The notes under the pieces were generated by a model, which searched no databases, had not been told where the DNA came from, and worked only from the letters and a program-made list of their open reading frames with translations. Positions 39,535 through 47,314 of a stretch of 64,000 nt of DNA are shown here, one piece after another. The position numbers were made by a program, and so were the translations under genes. The stretch's first letter is position 1, and each line of letters begins with the position of its first letter. The stretch covers positions 3,162,001 to 3,226,000 of the forward strand of contig NZ_CP025581.1 in the NCBI RefSeq assembly GCF_002865585.1, read 5' to 3'. The stretch is from Nocardioides houyundeii. Lineage in GTDB: Bacteria; Actinomycetota; Actinomycetes; Propionibacteriales; Nocardioidaceae.

Positions 39535-39562
39535 GTTCGATAGTCGAACTTCTTCGTCCGAA
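39535..39562. promoter_or_regulatory. palindromic operator candidates between hmgA and the fahA unit
   Basis: Two inverted repeats with the same half-site: GTTCGA-TAG-TCGAAC (39535-39549, perfect) and TTCG-TC-CGAA (39553-39562). They lie 18 bp from hmgA and about 27 bp from the divergent start, overlapping the probable hmgA promoter. A dimeric repressor controlling both directions is likely; its gene is not in this window. Confidence 0.6.
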
Positions 39563-39576
39563 TATCACCGTCTGGC

Positions 39577-39582
39577 TACCAT
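39577..39582 (+). promoter_or_regulatory. -10 box for leaderless unknown gene of the homogentisate cluster
   Basis: TACCAT, 6 nt before the GTG at 39589. Confidence 0.45.
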
Positions 39583-39588
39583 AAGCGG

Positions 39589-40451
39589 GTGCCACGGAAT
39601 CCATCAAGCACCGACTTGCCCAGGGTCTGGCCCAGCGTCTGGACGGCCCTGGTCGACGACGCGGCCGTCTTCCCGCCCGGCGACCTGCCGCTGGCCGAGG
39701 CGCTGGCCGCCCACCGGGAGCACCGCGCCAGCCCGTACGGCGACCTGCTCGGGACCTTCGTGCTGCGCGACACCGACCTGCCCGGGGTCCGCGGGTTCGA
39801 GCACCCGGTCTCGGTCGTGGTCACCGGCGGCGCCGGTCAGATCGCCGGACCGCTGGGGCTGGCGGCGCGCCTGGGGGTGAGCCTCGGGGCGTCGAGCTCG
39901 CCCTGCGCGACCTCGACGACCTCCCCCAGAACGCCCGCCGGGTGGTCGCCGCGGTCGACGCGGCCCGCGCCGAAGGGCTGCTGGACGAGGACACCCCGGT
40001 CCACGTCGAGGTGCCCGGCGACCTGACCGCAGGCTGGCTGCGCGCCGCCGACGAGCTGGCGGCAGTCGAGCTGCACCTGAAGTTCCGCACCGGCGGCACC
40101 GAGACCCACCAGTTCCCCAGCGAGGACCAGCTCGCGTCCCGGATCGACGCCGCGCTGGACCGGGAGACCCCGTTCAAGGCCACCGCCGGCCTGCACCACG
40201 CGGTGCGGCACACCGGCGCCGACGGGGCCGAGCACCACGGCTTCCTCAACGTCCTGCTGGCCACCCGCCACGCCTTCGACGGTGCCGGTCACGAGGACGT
40301 CGTGGCCACCCTCGCCGACCGCGACCCCGCCTCGGTCGTCGCGGCCGCCGCGGCGGCGGACCTGACCGGCGCCCGGCGCTGGTTCACCTCCTTCGGGTCC
40401 TGCTCGTTCCGCGACCCGCTGGCGGACCTGCAGCAGCTGGGGCTGCTGTGA
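39589..40451 (+). CDS. uncharacterised protein of the homogentisate cluster (frameshifted in this sequence)
   Basis: Two frames join into one protein of 287 residues. The first runs from GTG 39589 (RVWPSVWTALVDDAAVFPPG) to AARLGVSLG; the second continues VELALRDLDD and includes VAAVDAARAEGLLDEDTPV, LHLKFRTGGTETHQFPSE, FKATAGLHHAVRHTG and SFGSCSFRDPLADL. The break is at 39886-39889, a run of four G that should be five. The alternating strand/helix pattern with LKFRTGG and FKATAGLHH suggests a TIM-barrel-like fold. I do not recognise the family. Its stop overlaps the fahA start (GTGA), so it belongs to homogentisate breakdown; maleylacetoacetate isomerase is otherwise missing from the cluster. 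Confidence 0.75.
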
Positions 40452-41701
40452 GCGAGCAGGGTCTCGCGGACTCCGGGTTCGGCCCGGACCACCTGCCCTA
40501 CGGCGTCTTCTCCGCCACCCCCGACGGTCCGCGACGGATCGGCGTCCGGCTGCACGAGGAGGTCCTCGACCTGGCGGGCCTGACCCAGTCCATCGGGGAC
40601 ACCCGGGTCGCCGACCTGTGGCGCTCGGCCACCCTCAACCCGTTCCTGGCCCTGGGTCGGCATGCCTGGGACGACGCCCGGTCGTGGCTCACCGGACTGC
40701 TGGCCGACGAGCGGGCCGGCGACCTCGTGGAGCGCCACTCCCGGCCGCTGGAGGAGGTGGTGCTGCACCTGCCGTTCGCGGTCACCGACTACGTCGACTT
40801 CTACGCCTCCGAGCACCACGCCGCCAACGTGGGCCGCATCCTGCGCCCCGACACCGCGCCGCTGCTGCCCAACTACAAGCACCTGCCGGTCGCCTACCAC
40901 GGCCGCGCGGGCACCGTCGTGGTCAGCGGCACCGAGATCGTCCGACCGCTCGGGCAGCGTGCCCCGGAGCCGTCCAGCGGCCCGGCCCAGCCGGTCTTCG
41001 GGCCGACCGAGCGGCTCGACCTCGAGGCCGAGCTCGGCTTCGTCGTGGGCCTCGGCACGGCCCCGGGCGAGCGGATCGCGACCGCGGACCTGGCCGAGCA
41101 CGTCTTCGGCGTGGTGGGCCTCAACGACTGGAGCGCCCGCGACATCCAGGCATGGGAGTACGTCCCGCTGGGCCCGTTCCTGGGCAAGAGCTTCGCCACC
41201 TCCGTCTCCGCCTGGGTGACGCCGCTGGCCGCCCTGGACGCGGCCTGGACCGACCTGCCCGGCCAGGACCCGACACCACTGCCCTACCTGACACCGGGCG
41301 CCACCCGGGGGCTGGCGATCGAGGTGGAGGTGGTGGTCAACGGGCACGTCGTCAGCCGCCCGTCGTACGCCGACATGTACTGGTCGCCGGCCCAGATGCT
41401 GGCCCACCTGACCGTCAACGGCGCCTCGGTCTCCCCGGGCGACCTCTTCGCCTCGGGCACCGTGTCTGGACCCGAGGCCGGGCAGCGCGGCTCGCTGCTG
41501 GAGCTGACCTGGGGCTGGCGGGAGCCGGTCGCGCTCGGCGCCGAGCAGCGCACCGCGCTGCTGGACGGCGACGAGGTGGTGCTGCGCTACTCCGCCCCCG
41601 GCACCGGCGGCGGGCGCATCAGCCTGGGCGAGGTGGCCGGTCGGGTGGCCCCCGCCAGAGCGTGGACGGACGGCCCCCCAGCAGGGGCCGGGCGCCGCTA
41701 G
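40448..41701 (+). CDS. fahA: fumarylacetoacetase
   Basis: 417 residues. An SH3-like N-terminal domain (LPYGVFSATPDGPRRIGVR) is followed by the FAH catalytic fold: DFYASEHHAANVG, LPVAYHGRAGTVVVSG, LDLEAELGFVVG (metal-binding acidic residues), LNDWSARDIQAWEYVPLGPF and SFATSVSAWVTPL. It hydrolyses fumarylacetoacetate to fumarate and acetoacetate, the final step of tyrosine catabolism. GTG overlaps the stop of the unknown gene upstream, so the two are coupled. Confidence 0.95.
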   Translation: MSEQGLADSGFGPDHLPYGVFSATPDGPRRIGVRLHEEVLDLAGLTQSIGDTRVADLWRSATLNPFLALGRHAWDDARSWLTGLLADERAGDLVERHSRPLEEVVLHLPFAVTDYVDFYASEHHAANVGRILRPDTAPLLPNYKHLPVAYHGRAGTVVVSGTEIVRPLGQRAPEPSSGPAQPVFGPTERLDLEAELGFVVGLGTAPGERIATADLAEHVFGVVGLNDWSARDIQAWEYVPLGPFLGKSFATSVSAWVTPLAALDAAWTDLPGQDPTPLPYLTPGATRGLAIEVEVVVNGHVVSRPSYADMYWSPAQMLAHLTVNGASVSPGDLFASGTVSGPEAGQRGSLLELTWGWREPVALGAEQRTALLDGDEVVLRYSAPGTGGGRISLGEVAGRVAPARAWTDGPPAGAGRR

Positions 41702-41741
41702 GGTCGGCCTCTCGCGCCCGATTGCCCAGGTCAGGACCCAC

Positions 41742-43589
41742 ATGAGTGCAACGCTGCCCCGCCGGACCGTCCGGCTGCTCACCGCCGTCACCGCGCTCGG
41801 GGTGGCCGCCAACACCCGTCGGCTGCGGGGTCGCGCCCAGCACCTGGCCCGCCTGGACGCGGAGCCGGCTCCCAGCGCCCCGGCCAGCGCGCCCGGCTGG
41901 GTCGCGGTCACCGCCACCGGGGTGACGCTGGACGCGCGCACCCTGGACCAGGCCGCCGCGTGGGCGGTCCGGGAGGGGCTGGAGGCCGTCGACCTGGTGC
42001 CCGCGGACCTGCCGGTGGAGCGGGCGCTGGACCTGCTGCGCCAGGTCGACACCGTGGCGTTCCGGGCCGACCCGCTGACCGAGGGCCGGACCGCGGGCCA
42101 TGCCCTGGTGGTCCGGGCCGACCTGGCCGCGCGGGCCGAGCTGCCGACGGGCCCGGTCTCCCCCGCGGAGCTGATCGAGGTGGCCCGGCAGGCCAAGCGC
42201 TTCGCCCCCCGGGGCTGCGACTTCGCGGTCGCGCCGTACGAGCGCGCCGTGAGCCAGCGCCCCGGCGAGCAGCTCGCCGTGCAGCGCACCGTGTTCGACC
42301 GCTACGGCACCGTCAACCTCACCGCCATCGGTGGCGAGCTGGCGATCCTGGGACTCGGCGTGCTGCGCACGCCGGCCCTGGGACTGCCGGCGCTCGCCCT
42401 GCACCACGCCGCTCCGGCAGCCGTGCTGGCCGGGAACCCCGCCGGCCTGGCGCCGCGCGACCTCGCGGTCCGGACCGCGCTCCGCCTGCCCGGGGAGGCG
42501 CTGCGGCTGCTGCGGCTGCTGCGTGCCGAGGCACCCCAGCCGGAGTCGATCCGGGCAGCCGACGCGCTGCGCGAGGGCTACGCCAAGGAGCTGGCCGAGG
42601 GCACCGAGCGCTTCTTCGAGCCGCGGGTGGAGGCCTGTCGCTGGTGCGGGTCGCCCGACCTCTCCTGCCGGGTCGCCACCCCCGACCTGATCCAGCACAA
42701 GCCGGGCACCTTCGGTCTCGACGAGTGCGCCTCCTGCGGGCACGTCTTCCAGAACCCGCGGCTGAGCATCGAGGGACTGGACTTCTACTACCGGGACTTC
42801 TACGACGGCTTCGCCGGGGAGGAGATGGAGAAGGTCTTCGCCTCCGAGGCCGGCGAGTACGACGGCCGCGCCACCATGGTGGCGGCCCACGACCCCGCCC
42901 CGGCACGCTGGCTGGACGTGGGCAGCGGCCACGCCCACTTCTGCCTGGTGGCCCGCGACTACTTCCCCGAGACCTCCTTCGAGGGCATCGACCTGAGCGC
43001 GGGCATCGAGGACGCCGCCCGGCGCGGCTGGGTGGACCGCGCCTACCGGGGGATGTTCCCGGACGTGGCGCCCGAGCTGGCCGACCAGTTCGACGTGGTC
43101 AGCATGCTGCACTACCTGGAGCACACCCGCGAGCCCCGCGAGGAGCTCGACGCCGCGGCCACCGCGCTGGTCCCCGGCGGCCTGCTGATGGTGGAGGTAC
43201 CGGACCCGGAGTGCCCGTCGAGCCGCACCCTGGGTCGCTACTGGATGCCGTGGCTCCAGCCCCAGCACCAGCACTTCCTCTCCATGGCGCGGCTGGAGGA
43301 GGCGCTGGTCGAGCGCGGCTTCACCGTGCTGGAGCGCTACCGGGCTCCCTCGATGCGGGCCCCCGACACCCTGGCCGCGGCCTGGCTGGCAGCAGGGCAG
43401 GTGGTGCCCCGGCCCTGGATGCCGTGGCTGCCCCGCCCCACCCCCGCACGGCGGGCCGCTCGGGTGGCGGCGCTGGCCGCCGCCGTGCCGGCGGCCGTGG
43501 CCGCCGCTGCCGCGGGCCAGGTGGCCTCGGCGCGGGCCGGCGAGGAGCCGGGCAACGCGTTCCGGGTGCTGGCGCGGTACGACGGCTAG
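41742..43589 (+). CDS. 615-residue class I methyltransferase with zinc ribbon and unknown N-terminal module
   Basis: Residues about 1-290 match nothing I recognise: an Ala/Arg-rich start, an alpha/beta stretch (GWVAVTATGVTLDARTLDQA) and hydrophobic segments (LTAIGGELAILGLGVL). A zinc ribbon (CRWC near 300, CASC near 329) and HVFQNPRLSIEGLDFYYRDFY precede a SAM domain with WLDVGSGHAHFCLVA near 390 and MLHYLEHTREP near 455. This ribbon plus methyltransferase order is known from sugar and natural-product C-methyltransferases. The C-terminus is a basic, Ala-rich helix. ATG 41742 has AGGA six nt upstream. Not obviously linked to the homogentisate genes before it. Confidence 0.72.
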   Translation: MSATLPRRTVRLLTAVTALGVAANTRRLRGRAQHLARLDAEPAPSAPASAPGWVAVTATGVTLDARTLDQAAAWAVREGLEAVDLVPADLPVERALDLLRQVDTVAFRADPLTEGRTAGHALVVRADLAARAELPTGPVSPAELIEVARQAKRFAPRGCDFAVAPYERAVSQRPGEQLAVQRTVFDRYGTVNLTAIGGELAILGLGVLRTPALGLPALALHHAAPAAVLAGNPAGLAPRDLAVRTALRLPGEALRLLRLLRAEAPQPESIRAADALREGYAKELAEGTERFFEPRVEACRWCGSPDLSCRVATPDLIQHKPGTFGLDECASCGHVFQNPRLSIEGLDFYYRDFYDGFAGEEMEKVFASEAGEYDGRATMVAAHDPAPARWLDVGSGHAHFCLVARDYFPETSFEGIDLSAGIEDAARRGWVDRAYRGMFPDVAPELADQFDVVSMLHYLEHTREPREELDAAATALVPGGLLMVEVPDPECPSSRTLGRYWMPWLQPQHQHFLSMARLEEALVERGFTVLERYRAPSMRAPDTLAAAWLAAGQVVPRPWMPWLPRPTPARRAARVAALAAAVPAAVAAAAAGQVASARAGEEPGNAFRVLARYDG

Positions 43590-43590
43590 C

Positions 43591-43632
43591 TCCAGCCCAT
43601 CAGATCCAGCCCATCAGATCCAGCCCATGCGA
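43591..43632. repeat. 14-bp tandem repeat at a convergent gene junction
   Basis: Three units of TCCAGCCCATCAGA, the third changed in its last four bases. The repeat spans the 3' end and stop of the response regulator gene, each unit re-creating the MGWI-stop coding end. Confidence 0.85.
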
Positions 43633-44219
43633 CGGGCGGTCGCCACCGCCTCGTGCCGGTTGCCCGTCCCGAGCTTGGCGCTCGCGCTGGAGAGGTAGTT
43701 GCGCACCGTCCCGGCGGAGAGATGGACGCGCCGGGCGATCTCCTCCACCGGCGCCCCGTCCCCCGCGGCCTCCAGCACGTCGGCCTCACGCGGGGTCAGC
43801 GGGGAGTCGCCCGCCGCGATCGCCTCCGCGGCGAGCTCGGGGTCCACGTGCCGGCCGCCGGCGTGCACCAGCCGCACCGCCTGGGCCAGCGTCGCGGCCG
43901 AGGCGGTCTTGGGCAGGAACCCGCGCACCCCCTCGGCCAGGGCTCGCTTCAGGTAGCCGGGACGACCGTGGCTGGTGACGATCATGCAGCCACAGCCGGG
44001 CAGGTCCCGGCCGATCGCGGCGGCCACCTCGATGCCGTCCAGGTCCGGCATCTGCAGGTCCAGCACCGCCACGTCGGGACGGGTCGCCAGCGCCGCCGCG
44101 AGCGCCTCCGCCCCGGTGGCGGCCTGGGCGACGACCTCGAGGTCGTCCTCCAGGTCGAGCATCTGGGCCAGCGCGCTGCGGATCAGGTTCTCGTCGTCGG
44201 CGAGCAGCACCCGGATCAC
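43614..44219 (-). CDS. NarL/LuxR-family response regulator (DesR-like)
   Basis: 201 residues. The receiver has acidic D8-D9, phospho-acceptor D54 (LDLQMPD) and K near 103 (LPKTA). The LuxR helix-turn-helix at about 138-201 reads LTPREADVLEAAGDGAPVEEIARRVHLSAGTVRNYL. Its GTG overlaps the stop of the histidine kinase gene (GTGA). It probably controls the neighbouring ABC exporter genes, which lie upstream in the same unit. The DNA just after its stop is a tandem repeat. Confidence 0.9.
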   Translation of the reverse strand: MIRVLLADDENLIRSALAQMLDLEDDLEVVAQAATGAEALAAALATRPDVAVLDLQMPDLDGIEVAAAIGRDLPGCGCMIVTSHGRPGYLKRALAEGVRGFLPKTASAATLAQAVRLVHAGGRHVDPELAAEAIAAGDSPLTPREADVLEAAGDGAPVEEIARRVHLSAGTVRNYLSSASAKLGTGNRHEAVATARRMGWI

Positions 44220-45451
44220 CGCTCCTCCTGCCCGGGGCCACCGTCCACGCCGAGGTCGAGGGTCACCACGAACTCTCCGCCCGACGCGCCGCTGCCGCTC
44301 CGGGCCGACACGTGCTCGTGGTCCAGGCGGGCGCCCAGCGGGGCCAGGTCCCCGGCCAGGGTGGCCAGGCCGCTGCCGTCGCCGTCCGGGTCCGGGGCAC
44401 GGCCCACCCCGTCGTTGCGCACCGTGACCCGGCGGCCGTCGTACCCGATGGCGACCCGGGTTGCCTCGGAGTGCCGCAGCACGTTGGTCACCGTCTCGCG
44501 CACCACCCGCGCCACGGGGGCGTGCCAGGCGGCCGGCAGGCCGTCCAGGTCCGCGGTGGCCGCGATCCCCGCCGAGGCGAGCAGCGAGACCGCGCCGTCC
44601 AGCTCCTGGTGCAGGTCCAGCGGGCGGTAGCCGCGCGCCAGCCCGCGGGCCTCACGCAGCGCCTCGTGGGCGGTGGAGCGCACCTCGCGCACCAGGTCGG
44701 GCGCCCGCTCGTCGCCGCGCTCGGCCAGCGTGGCGGCCAGCTCGGCCTGCACCGCGATGGTCGACAGGTGCCGCCCGAGCACGTCGTGGACGTCGCGGGA
44801 GAACCGCAGCCGCTCCTCGGCCACGGCGAGCGCCGCCTGGGTGGCCCGCGCCCGGTCGAGCTCGGTGACCACGCCGAGGAGCCAGAGCGAGCTGTGCACG
44901 GTGAAGGCGAAGAAGGCCGCGATCGCCGCCCCGTAGAGCGCCATCCCGAGGTGGCCGTCGCTCAGCCCCAGGATCGCCGCACCCGCGGCCACCACCACCG
45001 CCAGCACCCTGGGGTCCCGCAGCCCGCCCGCACCCCAGGCGATGGCCCCGACCAGGACGAACGCCGGTCCGAACCGCTCGTCCGCAGGGAGCGTGGCGAC
45101 CCACGCCGCGACCAGCGCAGCGAGACCGGCCAGCGCCGCCAGCCGACGTACCGGCAGCGGCCCGCGCTCGGGGTAGAGGTCGCAGGCCGCGCGCAGCAGC
45201 GAGGTGCCGAGACCGCCCAGCAGCATCCCGCCCACGATCATCAGCAGGATCGACCCCGGACGGTCGAACGCGGGAAGGGAGCTGAGCACGCCGAGCACGA
45301 GCAGGAACCAGAAGAGCACGAACAGCGACCCGCGGGTGTAGAGCTCCACCCGCTGCACGTCGTTACGCGCGGTCCAGGCCCGGACCCAGGAGTGCCGCGA
45401 TCGGACCGGGGCGCTGGTGTCCACGCTGTCGATCCTCTCAGGTGCGTTCAC
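44216..45451 (-). CDS. sensor histidine kinase, DesK/HPK7 family
   Basis: 411 residues. About five to six transmembrane helices fill residues 45-195, then a HisKA_3 dimerisation helix with FSRDVHDVLGRHLS (H222), and an HATPase domain (ETVTNVLRHSEATRV as the N box, GSGLATLAGDLAPLGARL as a G box). The multi-helix sensor with little extracytoplasmic mass suggests sensing of membrane state or a lipophilic compound. GTG 45451 lies 2 bp after the permease stop. Confidence 0.9.
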   Translation of the reverse strand: MNAPERIDSVDTSAPVRSRHSWVRAWTARNDVQRVELYTRGSLFVLFWFLLVLGVLSSLPAFDRPGSILLMIVGGMLLGGLGTSLLRAACDLYPERGPLPVRRLAALAGLAALVAAWVATLPADERFGPAFVLVGAIAWGAGGLRDPRVLAVVVAAGAAILGLSDGHLGMALYGAAIAAFFAFTVHSSLWLLGVVTELDRARATQAALAVAEERLRFSRDVHDVLGRHLSTIAVQAELAATLAERGDERAPDLVREVRSTAHEALREARGLARGYRPLDLHQELDGAVSLLASAGIAATADLDGLPAAWHAPVARVVRETVTNVLRHSEATRVAIGYDGRRVTVRNDGVGRAPDPDGDGSGLATLAGDLAPLGARLDHEHVSARSGSGASGGEFVVTLDLGVDGGPGQEER

Positions 45452-45453
45452 CC

Positions 45454-46254
45454 TCAGCTCCGGGGCTCCCAGCGCAGCGACCGGACCGCCAGCAGCACCG
45501 CCACCGCGGTCCAGGCCACCAGCACCCCCAGCGACGGCGCCGCGTGGCTCCAGGTCTCCAGGAACGACAGCTCGCCGGCGGTGCCGTCCAGGCCGTCCTG
45601 GGCGTCCTGGGCGAACCAGGCGATCCGGGTCAGGTCCAGCACCGCGGCGCCGGGCAGCAGGTCGAACCAGCGCTGCCAGGACTCCGGGAGCGCGGCCCCC
45701 ATCAGGCCGGCCAGGGCCAGCAGCAGCACCGGCCCGCTGGTCAGCTGCGCCGACTCGGCCGTCTTGGTCCAGGCCGCGGTCCACACCGCGAACGCGGCGA
45801 AGGTGACGATGGAGAGCAGCACCGCCACTAGGAGCAGGATCGGGTTCAGCGGGAGGTCCAGCCCCGAGGCCCAGGCGATGGGGACGGTGAGCACCGCCAC
45901 CGCCAGGGTGATCGCGGCGCCCGGCAGCGCCATGGACGCCACCAGCTCCAGGTCCCGGATCTCCCCGGTCCGCAGCCGCTTGAGCACCATCTCGTCGCGG
46001 CGGCTGACGAACATCGAGAGCACGTTGTAGTAGCCCGGGAAGAGCAGCGCCATGAAGAGCGCGGTGCCGATGGTCGCCGCACCGCTGGTGGGGTCCGGGT
46101 CGTCGCCGCCGGAGGCGAACAGCAGGCCCAGCGGCACCAGCGGCATCACGAAGGCGTAGAGCATGGTGGTGCGGTTGCGCACCATCAGCAGCCAGTTGAA
46201 GCGAGCCAGGCCCAGCGTCCGGTTGAGGCTGGTGCCCAGGGTGACGTCGCTCAT
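45454..46254 (-). CDS. ABC-2 type exporter permease
   Basis: 266 residues with six predicted helices and no ATPase motifs. FNWLLMVRNRTTMLYAFVMPLVPLGLLF is typical of the first helix of ABC-2 permeases, and NVLSMFVSRRDEMVLKRLRTGEI is the conserved coupling loop region. With the ATPase encoded just upstream it forms a drug- or lipid-exporting ABC transporter. ATG overlaps the ATPase stop as ATGA. Confidence 0.87.
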   Translation of the reverse strand: MSDVTLGTSLNRTLGLARFNWLLMVRNRTTMLYAFVMPLVPLGLLFASGGDDPDPTSGAATIGTALFMALLFPGYYNVLSMFVSRRDEMVLKRLRTGEIRDLELVASMALPGAAITLAVAVLTVPIAWASGLDLPLNPILLLVAVLLSIVTFAAFAVWTAAWTKTAESAQLTSGPVLLLALAGLMGAALPESWQRWFDLLPGAAVLDLTRIAWFAQDAQDGLDGTAGELSFLETWSHAAPSLGVLVAWTAVAVLLAVRSLRWEPRS

Positions 46255-47237
46255 CGGGTTCCTCCAGCAAGGTCGGGGGCGATCGGGTCGTCGGAGTCGG
46301 CGGCCAGCTCCAGGAAGACCGACTCCAGGGTGGCCGTCCGCGCCTGCAGCCGCTCCAGCCGTACGTCGTGCTCCCGGGCGCCCACCAGCAGGTCGGTGAG
46401 GGCGCGCTGCAGGTCGACGACCCGCAGCACGGTCAGCTCGCCGTCGCGGCCGACCTCGGCGCCGGCAGGTGGCGTCCACCCGCCCGGCGGCGTGACGAAG
46501 GAGATCTGGGACGGGTGACCGGACACGATCTCGGCCACGCTGCCGTCCCGCACGATCTCGCCGGCCCGCATGATCGAGACCTGGTCGGCCAGGCTCTCGG
46601 CCTCCTCCAGGTAGTGCGTGGTCAGGAGCACGGTGGCGCCTGAGTCCCGCAGCCCGCGCACCAGCGACCAGACGGCCCGGCGGCTCTCGGGGTCCAGCCC
46701 CGTGGTCGGCTCGTCGAGCATCACCAGGTCGGGACGGCCGGCCAGCGTGCAGGCCAGGTCGACCCGGCGGTGCTCGCCGCCGGAGAGCGCCCGCATCCGG
46801 GTGTCCGCGTGCCGCGTCAGGTCGAGCATCTCCAGCGACTCAGCCACCGGGCGGGCGTCGGTGACGCAGGCCGACCACATGCGCACGGTCTCGGCCACGG
46901 TCAGGTCGCCCACGAACCCGCTGCGCTGCAGCAGCACCCCGGTGCGACGGCGTACCGCGTGGCGGTCCGCGACCGGGTCCAGGCCCAGGACGCGGACCTC
47001 GCCGCCGTCCGCCTCGGCCATTCCCTCGAGCACGTCCAGGGCCGAGGTCTTCCCCGCGCCGTTGACGCCCAGCAGGGCGTGGATCGTGCCGGGTCGCACG
47101 GACAGGTCGATGCCGCGCACCGCCTCGAACGCGTCCTCGCCGCTGCCGTAGGTACGTCGTAGCCCGCGCACCTCGATCGCCAGGTCCCCCGGCTCGGGCG
47201 CGGACCGGGGTCGGTCTTGGATGGTCGTCTGCTTCAT
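46251..47237 (-). CDS. ABC exporter ATP-binding protein (DrrA/CcmA-like)
   Basis: 328 residues. Walker A GVNGAGKT, signature LSGGEHRR, Walker B LVMLDEPTTGLD, and H-loop TTHYLEEAESLADQV. The C-terminal 100 residues form the accessory domain usual in daunorubicin-resistance-type ATPases. The signature has His where Gln or Lys is usual (LSGGEHRR). First gene of the ATPase-permease-kinase-regulator unit. ATG 47237 is the first start near the domain. Confidence 0.9.
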   Translation of the reverse strand: MKQTTIQDRPRSAPEPGDLAIEVRGLRRTYGSGEDAFEAVRGIDLSVRPGTIHALLGVNGAGKTSALDVLEGMAEADGGEVRVLGLDPVADRHAVRRRTGVLLQRSGFVGDLTVAETVRMWSACVTDARPVAESLEMLDLTRHADTRMRALSGGEHRRVDLACTLAGRPDLVMLDEPTTGLDPESRRAVWSLVRGLRDSGATVLLTTHYLEEAESLADQVSIMRAGEIVRDGSVAEIVSGHPSQISFVTPPGGWTPPAGAEVGRDGELTVLRVVDLQRALTDLLVGAREHDVRLERLQARTATLESVFLELAADSDDPIAPDLAGGTR

Positions 47238-47314
47238 GACGCCCAGTCTTGTCCGCGCCGACTGTGCCCAGTAGTGCGATCTGTCATCACCTGGCCCGGC
47301 ACGCCAGGTGCGGG

